The translations under genes and the position numbers were made by a program. DNA of 64,000 nucleotides from Gonocerus acuteangulatus (taxonomy: Eukaryota; Arthropoda; Insecta; Hemiptera; Coreidae): positions 44,086,269 to 44,150,268 of the forward strand of contig OX328127.1 in NCBI GenBank assembly GCA_946811695.1, written 5' to 3'. This document shows positions 49,910 to 61,424 of this stretch, one piece after another (the stretch's first letter is position 1; every line of letters starts with the position of its first letter). The notes under the pieces are model-generated. The model saw nothing but the letters and a program-made list of their open reading frames with translations, did no database searches and was not told the origin of the DNA.

Positions 49910-50205
49910 AAAAATTCATCCAAAGAGGAATTTTTGTGGTAAAAACAAATTAAATAAGTCTATTAAAAAAGGAAGATTATTCCGGAACCAAATTATTCAT
50001 TTGCGCGTACCTTCCTTACAAGGAAACCCGAATATTGGTTGTAAAAAAGAACAAAAAAAAAAAAAGGTTCCATTAGAAACTGCAATTTTTCTAGCGTAAT
50101 ATGTATATACATATATATTAATTCAGGTGTTCAATAAACATTTAAAACTATTGATGTTTATTTTTTATTTATACCAGCTTGCGGCTCCTGCGTGATGGAA
50201 ATTTT
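49784..50205 (-). mobile_element. Degraded Helentron-like element
   Basis: GTAGCATTCATGAAAGATTT, TACCTAAAATGACCCTCG, a (TA)n tract (49868-49905), AATAAGTCTATTAAAAAAGG, and the end GCGGCTCCTGCGTGATGGA keep the family order at about 0.4 kb. Heavy substitution and loss of all but one minisatellite unit mark an old copy. Confidence 0.65.
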
Positions 50206-50774
50206 TAATAAATCACTTTGTTGTTAATAGTTTAGTATGCCCTGTCTCTTTTCATGACACCGGCAATTGCCTCTATCCAACAAAAAGGAATATGAAGAAT
50301 GCTACATAACCTTAGATTGATAGAATCAAATAAATCCCAGTGGCTTGAAACCTATGTGGACTTCATAATTAATATTTTGACGTCACACTGGGTTTTGGTT
50401 CTATAGTATAATTAGTATGCTTAGACTTGTATTATTTGGGTGTAATATGTCCCACCTCGACCTGTCTCTAGTTATGTAAGTTGTGCTTCACGGTCTGTAG
50501 ATAGCGGGAGTGCATTGCGTTAGACCGGCCTTGGGAATCCACCAGTAGCACACCACAATCTACCTCACATTTGGTAGTGATGAGCAGTTCTGGAATTTAA
50601 AACAAAAAAAAGTCCTTCTCGCAGGAACTGCGTCATTTTAGCGTGTTTCCTTTACTTTCGTATTCCTAGTGTCATTTGGAACTAAAAAATGAACCATCAT
50701 TTATTATTTAATTCGTTATCTAAGGGTTCGAAACGGGAAAGTTTTTGGTCGGCAGCTAGAGAACAAACAGACAA

Positions 50775-50838
<64 letters not shown>

Positions 50839-50987
50839 ATATATATACACACATATTTTTATTGATAAAGGGTTGAGAAATTATGCGTGAAAATATTAAT
50901 CAATTTTCTATATAGTAATGGTGATTTCACCGTCATATTAAAATGTGCGTAGACGTTGGGAAGTGTTAATGTTTATATATACACATT

Positions 50988-51072
<85 letters not shown>

Positions 51073-51095
51073 GGTTATTGGGTTCGAAGCCATAA
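50206..51095. other. Unrecognised stretch with (TA)n arrays
   Basis: TA arrays lie at about 50777-50845 (with TGTG) and 50995-51040, the latter passing into AG repeats to 51066. No gene or family recognised otherwise. Confidence 0.45.
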
Positions 51096-51099
51096 CCCA

Positions 51100-51646
51100 A
51101 TAATTATACAAATATTTGAACTAATACACAGACTGAACAAACCAATCACTATATATTGGCTCCCGGGATATGTTGACATAAACGAGAGCACCACAGTAGA
51201 CAGTTTAGCCAAAAACGCCACTAAACGACAACACTTAGACAAACAGGATATCACGTACCATGACATGCAACTAGAAGCCAAGAAATATATTATGCATGGA
51301 ACAATGGCAACGGTCTTGGTACAACACGACAGAAAACAAACTACGAGAAATCAAAAACACAGTCAGTGAATGGACCTCAAGCAAAAGAGGCAACAAAGAG
51401 ACGAAGTAGTCCTTTGCCGTTTAAGAATAGGCCACTCACGTCTCACTCATTCATACCTCATGACCAAACAGACCATACCAAAGTGCCAATAGTGCAACAA
51501 GACATTAACTATAAAACACTTACTAATGCAGACTTAGACAAAACTTTGACCTAACGGACAGCTTGACTACCTTACTCTGTGACGGGAGCCAATATATAGA
51601 AAGAACTCTTCAATACTTAAAACAAGAGAGAAAAACAGTCATGTAA
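51100..51646 (+). pseudogene. LINE RNase H and C-terminal domain relic (I-like)
   Basis: Reading through frame changes gives an RNase H end: TIYWLPGYVDINESTTVDSL with the conserved W-LPG-V-I-NE-D pattern (the expected His is Tyr). Then come QRSWYNTTENKLREIKN, EVVLCRLRIGHSRLTHSYL and a C-x2-C-type remnant, ending QYIERTLQYLKQERKT and a stop at 51644-51646. The RLRIGH-RLTHSYL block is the usual C-terminal signature of I-clade and some Jockey-type LINEs that carry RNase H. At least two frameshifts and an in-frame stop make it non-functional. The RT domain is missing upstream, where a (TA)(AG) microsatellite begins. Confidence 0.8.
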
Positions 51647-51701
51647 ACTGATGGCTGACCATAATCGGCGACAGCTTTCTTATCAATCCAAGGAAAATAT
51701 A

Positions 51702-52085
51702 TTTTTTTTAATTTCTTTTATTTACTGCATATAATTTATTCTTCTTGGAATGATAATAAGCTTGTGGCATATGTATAAGCCATCAGTTCGTTTCATGATT
51801 TATTTTATTTCAGTAATTTTTTTTTTCGTTCCGATGTACTTCTGATTTTTCTTCTTATGTTTTTGTAGTTTCGTATGCCTATTCATATTTCTTTCTTCAG
51901 CCGTATAGGTGGTGATTCACTATTCTTATTGAGTCCTTCAGGATGGAACGTGCGAGTGATTCGTAGTCACATTTAATATCCCATCTTTTAAAAACATTTT
52001 GGACAAACGAAGGCATGAAACCTCTTGCGCCAAATAAAAGGCCGATTACTTCCCAATTTTGGATATTATAACTTCTACGGACCAA
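51702..52085 (-). pseudogene. Second LINE 3' end on the opposite strand
   Basis: On the minus strand 52085-51897 encodes 62 residues beginning MVRRSYNIQNWEVIGLLFGA, then ARG and a SIRIVNHHLYG end. The W-EVIGLLFGARG segment and HHLY terminus resemble the C-terminal tail of a group of LINE proteins. It is followed by about 190 bp of UTR-like sequence ending AATAAAAGAAATT and an A run at about 51702. It would therefore be a 5'-truncated element inserted in the opposite direction into the relic at 51100-51646. The family call is from memory of this tail and is only moderate. Confidence 0.5.
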
Positions 52086-52467
52086 GTATAATATATTCTT
52101 ATAAACACTATGAAAACATTTAAATAAATATTAAAACTTAAAATTACCCAAATCATAATTCAATACTGTAAAACTTTAAAAAACCTATATGTATACCATT
52201 CAGTGAACGTTAAATTTAATGTCTTTACATTTGTAGCTTACACTAGGACAGAAAAACTTAATGACTAAATGACATTAAAAGAATGACAACTACTAGAGAA
52301 ACAACTATATGAACTGACTATCCAAATAAATAACAGTTATCTCTACTTGACATCTGACTATTTGACATACAACAATAAAACCAACTCTACTGGACGTATT
52401 ACCACCAAGATCAATCTATCATTGTTCTCTATATGTTTTGTCGCCTATATTGCGAAAACATTAATAA

Positions 52468-52517
<50 letters not shown>

Positions 52518-53193
52518 TCATTATGTAGATCCTAAGTTGAAGACTAAGATGTTGTAAATAATTGATAACAGCTTTATTCAGTCCTCATATACGTGTTGAA
52601 AATAACTTGAATAAATTTGAAAATAAAATATATGAGGACCGAATAAAGGTGTTACCAACTACCTACAATAAATATATACATATATAAATACAAGACATCT
52701 GTAAGGAAGGAAGGGGTATCGCCCAGATGTGCTTTAACTGACTGGGAATGGGCAGCAGAATCTGAACGTCATTAGATTGTTCTTCTGCCGAACTAGATGC
52801 CTCCAGCTGAGGTATCACAATATCAGCACAGTTGTCACTACATCGGGTCGAAATTGCAATACCCCTGGAGGATTGTAGTCGTCTCATAAAATCTATCCTT
52901 TACTTCAATTATCGTTGTCTCAAATTATTTGAAAGGTTGTGATTACTACAAATTATATATTATTACATATATATGTAAATGAAGACGATTATTATTAACT
53001 AAAGTCTATCCCGCGCTGAAGAAATTTCGGAAAGTTCCTCTACCTTGACGATAATGCTTTCCTTACCCGGACAACAAAAATAATTTCTTTACTTTGTTCC
53101 TTTGAACCAGCCTGCTTTATACCCAAGCTCGAATCTCAAATACCACACGTGGCACTAAAAGAGACGAATTTGAGCTTGGGAAATTAATGTGTA

Positions 53194-53199
<6 letters not shown>
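52086..53199. other. AT-rich stretch with LINE-end-like and inverted-repeat pieces
   Basis: 52438-52470 (TTTTGTCGCCTATATTGCG, then AATAAATATATA) matches the LINE-like 3' end at 12880-12925. A TA array follows to about 52515. 52567-52591 and 52630-52654 are near-complementary (AACAGCTTTATTCAGTCCTC and its counterpart) and could fold as a hairpin with a 38-nt loop. No gene seen. Confidence 0.45.

Positions 53200-53249
<50 letters not shown>
53200..53249. repeat. (TA)n microsatellite
   Basis: Uninterrupted TA repeat, just upstream of the decayed hammerhead-like motif. Confidence 0.9.
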
Positions 53250-53252
<3 letters not shown>

Positions 53253-53326
53253 CTCGTAAGCTTCCACGGTCCGAGTCATTACAAATATTATAGTCTTCTG
53301 GTATTGACCGTGTCACAAACTTCTTT

Positions 53327-53367
53327 GCCGACGTTTCGCTAGTCATACTGCCAGCTTCCCCGGGGCT
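53327..53367 (-). ncRNA. Decayed hammerhead ribozyme motif of Penelope type
   Basis: On the minus strand: GCC, then CCGGGGA where CUGANGA is expected (two transitions), a GCTGGC...GACTAGC stem II, GAAA, then CGTC and GGC. Stem I (GCC/GGC), stem II, the GAAA core and the GTC cleavage triplet are all in place. The catalytic CUGA is lost, so it is presumably inactive. The following minus-strand sequence (AAGAAGTTTGTGACACGG) is of the kind seen in Penelope-like pseudo-LTRs. Confidence 0.5.
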
Positions 53368-53666
53368 TGTGTTTATTAAACCATTTTGGTGTGACGTTTA
53401 AGCGTTTTCAACTATAAAATTAATAATACAAATTAATTAACACGCTCTTGATAACTATTTCAGGAGGGTGTCTACTGCATGACAAAGACGCGAAATTGAA
53501 AATAGGGCATGAAAATCACGAAAAAGTCATGAATTTTGAAACCATATCACAAAATTTCTGTTTTACCGGAGTCTAATATAATCTCAGGTATTCTGCGCAT
53601 TCGTAATTGTTGCCGTTTTCATATGGTGACTAAAGTCTTTCAGCCTCCCCATCCTCTCCTCTGTTA

Positions 53667-53816
53667 GGGTGGGTTTACACTTGATAGTTATTGCAGGATA
53701 TTTATGTCAGAGAGAAATTGCGACTTATGAAAACCATGTAAAATGTATGTCTGACATAAATTGCTAATGGTTTACACTAGTCAGAATTTTTCTATGATCC
53801 TAGTGTAAACCCACCC
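53667..53816. mobile_element. 150-bp TIR MITE, PIF/Harbinger-like
   Basis: Perfect 15-bp terminal inverted repeats GGGTGGGTTTACACT / AGTGTAAACCCACCC are flanked on both sides by TTA (53664-53666 and 53817-53819). A 3-bp TWA target is the PIF/Harbinger signature. The internal sequence is unrelated AT-rich DNA with no coding capacity, so it would need a transposase in trans. Confidence 0.8.
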
Positions 53817-53819
53817 TTA

Positions 53820-54140
53820 GATTCCTTTGTTTTAGTATTTACACATCAATTGACCATTATTTACAAATATATTTATATTTATCTTTATTCATATTCACAG
53901 TTTTTCATGCAGACTTTAATATTAAAATTATGTAAACTTTAATTTACTAAATTATGTTCATTGACATTAAATGTTTAGCCAGTAATATTTTTAAGTGTTG
54001 AATTCGGCTGCCATTGTTCGAACTTTTTGAACCTGCTAATGCCATGATCATTCTAAAAATGTTTAGTGCCATCGGTTCTTCACCTTTAAAATTAATTTAA
54101 AAATCCTGTTTAACATACAATGCACATTTTACACAGTTTT
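53820..54140. other. Unrecognised AT-rich stretch before the gap
   Basis: No gene or repeat seen. Confidence 0.35.
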
Positions 54141-54340
54141 NNNNNNNNNNNNNNNNNNNNNNNNNNNNNNNNNNNNNNNNNNNNNNNNNNNNNNNNNNNN
54201 NNNNNNNNNNNNNNNNNNNNNNNNNNNNNNNNNNNNNNNNNNNNNNNNNNNNNNNNNNNNNNNNNNNNNNNNNNNNNNNNNNNNNNNNNNNNNNNNNNNN
54301 NNNNNNNNNNNNNNNNNNNNNNNNNNNNNNNNNNNNNNNN
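54141..54340. other. Assembly gap, 200 N
   Basis: Exactly 200 unknown bases, a round number typical of a scaffold join, so the true distance may differ. Frames that cross it are meaningless. Confidence 1.
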
Positions 54341-54439
54341 CCGTAGGACGACCGCATTTCTTGAAATTTTTATTAAGAAAAATTCGAAACGTGAAGTACG
54401 GTATTATCAGTTAGATGTTTAAAACAAAAAATTGTTCAA

Positions 54440-54790
54440 ATTTAATTAGTTTTTGCTTATAACATTTTTTTTTCCAAGAAACTTTATAGCTTTCCCAAGA
54501 CAACGATTGCACGAGTTCATCAGCAGGAGAGGAGGCTTACTTGGACACAAAACTATTAATATTCCCCTCAACGATCGAAATTTTTGTTATATTCCAATGA
54601 ATGTCGGCACAAATCGTTATCATCTAAAGAGAAAGATTTGTTTTAAAAATAAACTAAATCAGTCTATTAGGATTGGGGATTTTCTCTGGTACCAAAATTA
54701 TTAATTTTCATTATACTGGCTGTTTTATTTTTACTTCGTAGAAACGAAACTAGGTAGATATTATACCTAACTATCGAAGAACAAGTTTTA
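54440..54790 (-). mobile_element. Degraded Helentron fragment next to the gap
   Basis: It keeps the family order GACAACGATTGCACGAGTTC, CGATCGAAATTTTTGTTATA, AAAAATAAACTAAATCAGTC and AACGAAACTAGG. A further 5'-end-like piece lies at 55428-55465 (GTCTAGTTATGTAGTACCTG, TTTACGGACC). The hairpin end is not seen and may lie in or before the gap. Confidence 0.6.
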
Positions 54791-56400
54791 TAAAAAAAAA
54801 AAAAAATATATTTATATATAATAATTGAGTAAGCTACTATGGCAATTCATCTTAACAAACAATGAAAACGTGCTTTGCGATTTTCTCCAAAACGAGCAAA
54901 TCTCTAAAGGGACTTTTTGTCTTAGTTTTTGGGTCCCCTTCACGCTCCTGAAGTTTTGCAATTTAAATTCGGGACACAATAAATTAATATTTGCTTAAAT
55001 ACCTTAAGTAACTAATGACTATAACACTCCTAATGACTAACTAATACTCCTAATGACTATAAACATCATCTATAAATTGACTATTGGCTTCCTTTTGCTG
55101 ACAGGTCTGATAGATTTGTAGAGAGGGAGAATCTTCTGAGTCTTTAAGCAGTACATTAGTGGGTGTTTTATAGTTTCTTCAAATATAAGGATAAAACTAT
55201 ATTTATTTATCTTTGAATTTTTGTTATAGGTCAAAAAATAAAAACTTAACTGCATACCAACACCATTCTTCCCTACATGTTTCGCACATTGTTGGTCGTC
55301 AGGGTAACATGCTATGAATATAACATGGTGTGGATGTTACAAGCTCAACTTGAGGAAGAGAACCTTCCATTAGTAGGGCCACGTCAAGATATTTGACCTT
55401 CCGCCTATAAAGAACATTTGAAGAGAAATGTGTCTAGTTATGTAGTACCTGCTTTACGGACCTTTTTAAAAGAATTTGCTTGGATGATCGTTTTGCAATA
55501 AATTTTTCCCCGAGGTACATTAATGTGTGGAAAATGGTTTTTCATTGAAACATAAAGATAAAGGAAGTAAGCGTGCGAGAGACAGATACATAGTCTGTCG
55601 GATTGAAGAGGATAAAGGAGAGAGAGAGAAGCGTGTGGATGTGACAGGCCCGGCACACCTGCAGCCCGCTCTCAGGACAATAGGCGCTGAATTTAGCCTT
55701 AGCTAGCCAAGGACGTGGGTGGCAGCTCTCTGTGACGTCACGGTACTGGTGGTGGTGGGGTGTGCTTGTGCAACCGTGCTCCCACATCACGTACCGCAAT
55801 CACTTAATCAGCAACACTCTTAGGGGTCGGTCAATCATATCAACACTGTCTTGCTTTATTATACAGGGTGCATATGTTTTAGAGTTGGATGTTGAGAGGG
55901 GGTTCAAACTAGCTTTTGCGGTATTATCTTCGGAACAACCCAAATAACACGAAATGAGCTATGCGTTAATTGAAAAATTACCGGAACATATTATTTTTCG
56001 AAAGCGAAACAATAGTTTGTTTGTTTTTTTTACTTCATTTGCTCATAACTTCGAGAATATTAACACTAGAGGTTTTCCCAAGGCGTCAAAAGATTCTTGA
56101 TGAAATTTACCATAATGTACAACGCTGTTTTCATACAATGCTTATATCTGGTGTAACTTGAAAATTGAGGCGATTTTATCAAAATTTACACTTGAACCTA
56201 TTTTTTAGAAAATTTATTAGATTTTGAATTGATTAGGGTCCATGGAAGACAACTTACTAATCCATTTTGAAATATGTGCGAAAATATAAGAAGAATCCAA
56301 AATTGCTCGTATGTTATAACATTTTTTCCCCTAATAACTCCTCCACTTCAAAAATGATTGGGTTGCTATTACACAGCCTACTCATCACTCTTAAAAAAAC
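54791..56400. other. Unrecognised stretch
   Basis: Minus-strand 55270-55306 has CTGACGA and GAAACATGTA but no stem II. 55640-55780 shares phrases (GACAATAGGCGCTGAA, GTGGGTGGCAGCTC) with 58310-58360, suggesting an old dispersed repeat. No supported gene. Confidence 0.4.
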
Positions 56401-56940
56401 TCCGTCACGCAGGAGCTGCATAACTAAGCACTTTCCTCAGAATTGGGTATTGTCGTAAAATAAAAACATAAATAACACCTGTTTCAATTCAATCCGAACA
56501 TAGTACAATGTAAATCCCCCCCCCCTTCCGATAGACCGACGTAGTTCATTTTTACAACACTTCTTCCTTATTAGATACCCAGGACGTATACCGCGTTTCG
56601 TTACAATACAGCAGAAATTACGACCGGTATGAGCAAATTAGTAATTTCTCTCCGGAGTAAACTCCCCCTTCTAGTCAACCGATTTAGTTTATTTTTACAA
56701 CATTTTTTTCTCTTCAGTTGACCACAACAAATACCGAGTTTCGTTGAAATATAACAAAAATTATGGATGGTATTGACAAATAACTACTTTGGCTCCGGAG
56801 TAACCCCCCCCCCCCTCCGGATGGACCGATTTTGTTGGTTAATGACCTCGTTCAATCTTTTGATGGGGGAATACTACATACCAAGTTTCGTGGCGAAAAA
56901 ACAAAAACTCTGGCCTGTACCGTGTTAACGGACACATATA

Positions 56941-57016
<76 letters not shown>

Positions 57017-57140
57017 AATTTTAACTGGGGTCATTTTCGGTCTCTACTAGGTAGGATTGATAAAGATTCGAAGAAATTTTTCAAAAATTCCGTCATGAGT
57101 GCAACCTCAATAGCTACTTTCCTTCGGAGGAAAGTGCTAA
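56401..57140 (+). mobile_element. Helentron-like element, copy 6 (plus orientation, short form)
   Basis: The only good copy reading forward. It starts TCCGTCACGCAGGAGCTGC at 56401, has the subterminal GCACTTTCCTC (56430-56440) and two to three minisatellite units with C runs (56515-56524, 56806-56816). The (TA)n tract is at 56943-57013, and it ends with the 8-bp-stem hairpin (57116-57135) and GCTAA (57136-57140). It is flanked by A runs on both sides, consistent with insertion between two A (T|T on the other strand). It is closest to copy 4. Confidence 0.85.
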
Positions 57141-57489
57141 AAAAGAAAAAAAGAGCCTTAAAATTTGTAATTGAAAAAAAAATATAGTAATGATCTGACA
57201 CTGATGTAATGAAAATGACACTTGGATTTTGGCTGCTACCCACCCAGGTGCGAATAGGTTATCTCAAGGAAAACTAGGATCTATTCGACAATTTTTGATC
57301 ATAAATATGTTTCAATAAAAATATAATGAGGTTTAAATGAGCAGTCATTTCGCCATGCTCTTTGGCAGCCTTCTTCAGCAGTTACTGCAAATACATGGAG
57401 ATGGATTTACCCCATGGTTCTTTAAATCGTAACATTCTACTTGCTCCTTGGCATTTACGGCTAAGGAAGTCTGTAAACGAGCATAGACG
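57141..57489. other. Unrecognised stretch
   Basis: No supported gene or repeat. Confidence 0.35.
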
Positions 57490-57745
57490 ACTAGTGTATA
57501 ATTTCGGGGGGGGGGGGGGACTGAGAGCACCTAGGCATTTGGGGTGTAAGAAAAATGTTAAATATTTTAGTGTATAATAGTGAGTTTTAAGGTCCCCTGG
57601 ACACCTAGTAGACCATGGTAAATGTAGAAGACATTTTTCGTTGATATCGTTTTTTTTTTTTACATAAAATGTTCTCAACAAAACAAAATTTCAAGGGGGG
57701 GTTGCATCACCCTCAGCCCCCCTCCTTATATACGCCCTTGGCATG
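57490..57745 (-). repeat. Dispersed G/C-run repeat, copy B
   Basis: The complement carries AAGGGCGTATATAAGGAGG, TTACCATGGTCTACTAGGTG, CCAGGGGACC and a C run, parallel to 42690-42850. The Helitron at 25885-26861 holds a related GGGCGTATGTACG and G-run piece. The ends and class cannot be defined. Confidence 0.6.
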
Positions 57746-58368
57746 CCGAAACTTCCAAATAGAAATTCTTCTTAAAAATCTGTGTTTCTTCATAGCCAAA
57801 ATTCAATCACGTAGATGATCCCCTATACAAAAATACATTATGTGCAAATCATTCTGAGCATTAAGGATCTACAAATGAAATTGGTTTAACTTTTTTCATG
57901 GATTGAGCTCTTCCAGTTTAATCTTCATATTTCGTCGTGGTTCATAAAATGATCTTATCGAACACTTTTGAGGGATAAGGCTGTAGGCTATTGGTCTGTG
58001 ATGGCCTATCGCTTTTATTTCTTACATCTGAACATGTGTTGTCCAATCTACATCTAAACAAGTTTCTCTTATCAATTCGCTTTTATCATCCCCTTCCTTG
58101 CATAATCTTTTTTATTTATCTTGTCAAGGATTTAGTGAAAAGCATTTATGGTTCTCTTGGAATGGGAATCATAATTTCGTCTAACTTTTATTACCAATTC
58201 GCAAAGGACTTTTAAATATGAAGCATATTGTACTTATTTTTAATATGACCCAATTCTTTGTTCGCTCTTTGGTTTACAATGACCTTTCTTACGGCTGAGT
58301 ACTAGCAAAAGGACAATATGCGAGAGGCGTGGGTGCAGCTCCCTGACGACGGTACCCATGGTAACAGG

Positions 58369-58405
<37 letters not shown>

Positions 58406-58865
58406 CGAGAGAGAGATAGAAGACCGGACATCGAACCGCGGCGGCACACACATCAATACCAGGGACCGCCCACTACACCGAGAGGGAGGTATTCTCTTGC
58501 CGCAGCCCCAGCTATCGATCATTAGTGTTGAATCGATACTCTACATCCGATCGATATTTGTATGAGTCTCATGAGAAGCAAGCCAGCTCGTCATCATGAA
58601 GGCCTTCCTTCAGAAATCCCGATCGACAAAACGTGAGTTCTAAACGTCGCCTTCGGCATGATTATTGCGGAAGCCTACTGGATGTTGGACACATCTCAGT
58701 CGTCTGCTTGGCTCTATGGTCGCCAGGAGATGCACCAATTATCCAATACTAAAAATGACGTGTGATCCAAATTTGATGTATCTGTGAAGAATGTCTTAGA
58801 AGTTTTAACACAATAAAATTGTGTATAAATTTTAAATTTAAGTAGGTAGTCTACATTTTTTAAAA
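57746..58865. other. Unrecognised stretch with (GA)n and a SINE-like head
   Basis: GA repeats lie at about 58372-58414. On the minus strand 58430-58500 has GGTGTAGTGGGCGG (A-box-like) and GGTTCGATGTCC (B-box-like), suggesting a third tRNA-SINE head, but the body and ends are unclear. No gene seen. Confidence 0.4.
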
Positions 58866-58950
58866 GCATGAGCACTTTCCGAAGGAATTTACCTTTAAAG
58901 TTTCATTCACGAAAGAATTTTTAAAAAATATATTGGTCCTATATTCGGAT
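58866..58950 (-). mobile_element. Helentron 3'-end fragment
   Basis: GAGCACTTTCCGAAGGAATT, TTCATTCACGAAAGAATTTT and ATTGGTCCTAT match the hairpin end of the family. The element is cut off at about 58950, where a LINE-like 3' end begins. Confidence 0.6.
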
Positions 58951-59160
58951 GTATGAATGAATGAATAAGAGCACTTATTTAGCCACAAAAATACTTATAT
59001 ACAAAAACGAACTAAGCTTAATGCCAAAGACACTGAGTATAACCCGTCTGCCAGGTTGTAGCTAGTACTCCTAGGATCATGCTAAGCTAAATAATGCACA
59101 CCAGCGTTGTGATCAAAGCAAGCTCCAACTAAACAGTATTTCATTCATTGAATAAAATTA
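58951..59160 (-). mobile_element. Probable LINE 3'-UTR piece with (ATTC)n tail
   Basis: Read on the minus strand the sequence ends GGCTAAATAAGTGCTCTTAT, then ATTCATTCATTCATACATCC. The tandem tail lies exactly where the Helentron fragment stops. No coding sequence is attached. Confidence 0.4.
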
Positions 59161-60320
59161 CAGGCAGTGTTGCTAAATTTAATAGCATGATATAATTTTA
59201 CTAATTCTAAATTAATGAAATATGGTAAATAAACAGCACAATATACAACAACATTAATATTGGCATACGTAGATAAATAAACTCCCACTCCAGCGTGAAG
59301 GTTTACTCCAACGTGAAAAACATGAAACAAAAAAACAACATTAATATTAACCTACACATGCTAGTGGTACGAGATAATTTAATAAAAAATAAATATACGT
59401 AATTAATGGTCAGATTTACGTGGAATAGAAAACTAGATAGATATTAACACGCTATTAAAACTGTATAACTTACAAGCAACAACAATTACAAACTAATAAG
59501 ACTATATCGCTAAACAAGACATAATCTTTTTTTTTTTTTTTTCATTTTTATTTTATTTATTTATAGCTAAAAAAGGTTGTGAAACGCTGGTTTAGGGCAT
59601 GCTATACATGTAAATCAATATTTTTCGGGCTCATCAAACGTGACTGATGTATATATGTATGTGAGTGAATGTATGACGGTACGCTTTTCTTTAAGAAGTA
59701 TAATACAGATAAACATGATAAAATAATCATGTTTATCTGTATTTTATTATTTCTCTTCAAAATAACTTGATACAAAAATTTGTATTTACAAAAAAGTATA
59801 TTTCCTATACATAGATTTTAAATTACACTTATATAAACTGGCAACAATTGGTTGGAATTGCCTAAAACAAAAAAAAAAAATAAAAGAGTGGTTTCATTGG
59901 ATTCACCAAATACCTGTAAAAATGTATCTGAAAGTCTATTATCCTAAACGCTACAATATTTCGATGGCTTGGTAGGCGAGATTGTTTCCCCAAAGGGTTA
60001 CTAGTTACAGGTTATTGTTTGTGGTTATTTTTTTTATTTTTTTTTTCTAAAATCCATTGATCCCCTTATTGATTAACTTAAAGTATTTGATTCTGATAAT
60101 AAAATAAATAATTATTTTTATGAAAACCATTTATTATTAAATGGCATATTACATTGAAATGGTGATGACCTCTAGATCTTTGCTATTTATAAGTGGGTGA
60201 TAAAATTAAAGTAATCCAACGTGACGTGACGTTCACCGATGTTCTAATGTAAATTGTTTCAATATGAAATGTGAATACATAGTCAACTTATAAAATTTGA
60301 GTCAACGCAAATAAAATAAC
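59161..60320. other. Unrecognised AT-rich stretch with a perfect hairpin
   Basis: 59702-59719 (AATACAGATAAACATGAT) and 59726-59743 are exact complements around a 6-nt loop. T runs lie at 59527-59541 and near 60030. No gene seen. Confidence 0.45.
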
Positions 60321-60360
60321 ACGCAATAACAAACGCAATCCAAAGAAAATAAAATATAAT

Positions 60361-60655
60361 TGGGCTACTCAGGTGAAAGAGCTAATTCCTGCAGATAGTA
60401 AACATCTCTGGGAAGAACAAAATCCATATCTAGTCAGAACAATATTCAACAAACTAATCAGCCAATTTCAAAATACCTAGTTAGAATATGATCTAAATCG
60501 CGTAAACAATAGTTCATTCAATAGATTCTATAATAACATAAAACCTACTCACATAACGGGAGCATCATATCTTCATTACAATATTCCATTTAACAGAATA
60601 AAATCTTAGCCCAATTAAGGCTCAGTTCTGAAAAGATGATAATCCTCTGCAATAA
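60361..60655 (+). pseudogene. LINE protein fragment upstream of the MITE
   Basis: Plus-strand frames give ATQVKELIPADSKHLWEEQN and, after a stop, NRFYNNIKPTHITGASYLHY with a NIPFNRIK end. A frame change then leads to QLRLSSEKMIILCNKNK at the MITE. Stops and a frameshift show decay. It continues at 61412-61661. Confidence 0.6.
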
Positions 60656-60663
60656 AAATAAAC

Positions 60664-61411
60664 GGTAAAAATGCAGTTTCACGCCCTCAAAACCGATTTC
60701 TTTCAAATTTTGTACAATGACGTATTTTGATGCACTAAACACGAATACGTTAATAAAAACCTTCGCATTTAACTAGGAAAGAAGTTATTAAGCACTAAAG
60801 TTCACTGCATAAACTGCAACTGCATGCAGGTTATGAGAGCTAATGTAAACATCTAAATTTGTGACGATTTTAAGGCATAAATGACGACTTTAAGGCATAC
60901 ATGCTATGCGTTTCCGCTCGCTCAAGAAGATAACAAAACCTCAGTCAATCCAACTCGCTAAAATTAATAGAATACAATATTAAGCACTAAAGTTCACTCT
61001 TAGGAAGGTTATAAAACTAGGCGTCATCAGCGTATTTGTAAACACGCGCATGCGTAGATATGTAACATTGGGAAACAGAGAACTCTCATTTTAAATGTTC
61101 AGAAACCATTTATTCGAAAATATTGTTAATTTTAAGGGCATCCTCACCTGTCGGTCGCTTAAGGGCATACGTGCTATGCGTTTCCGCTCGCTACGCTCGC
61201 TCAAGAAAATAACAAAACCCCAGTCAATCCAACTCGCTAAAATTAATAGCTCCCATAACCTGCATAACAGTGAACTTTAGTGCTTAATAACTTCTTTCCT
61301 AGTTAAATGCTAAGGTTTTTTTTAACGTATTCGTGTTTAGTGCATCAAAATAAGTTATTGTACAAAATTTGAAAGAAATCGGTTTTGAGGGCGTGAAACT
61401 GCATTTTTACC
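60664..61411. mobile_element. 748-bp TIR element nested in the LINE
   Basis: Terminal inverted repeats of 144 bp (60664-60807 and 61268-61411), extending imperfectly to about 170 bp, begin GGTAAAAATGCAGTTTCACG. The flanks carry an 8-bp duplication, AAATAAAC (60656-60663 and 61412-61419). Internally, two direct copies of an 80-100-bp segment (TGCTATGCGTTTCCGCTCGC ... CAACTCGCTAAAATTAATAG) lie at about 60895-60971 and 61168-61248. No transposase is present. An 8-bp target fits hAT, P-type or Merlin elements. The GG start is unlike typical hAT ends, so the superfamily is open. Confidence 0.85.
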
Positions 61412-61424
61412 AAATAAACTCACC

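Noticed and set aside
54097..54422. Frames of 86 and 100 codons spanning the N block
   Set aside because: Most of their length is unknown sequence in the assembly gap.
55270..55306. Possible third hammerhead (CTGACGA and GAAACATGTA on minus)
   Set aside because: The core strings and part of stem I are present, but the sequence between them cannot form stem II, so the match is too weak to call.
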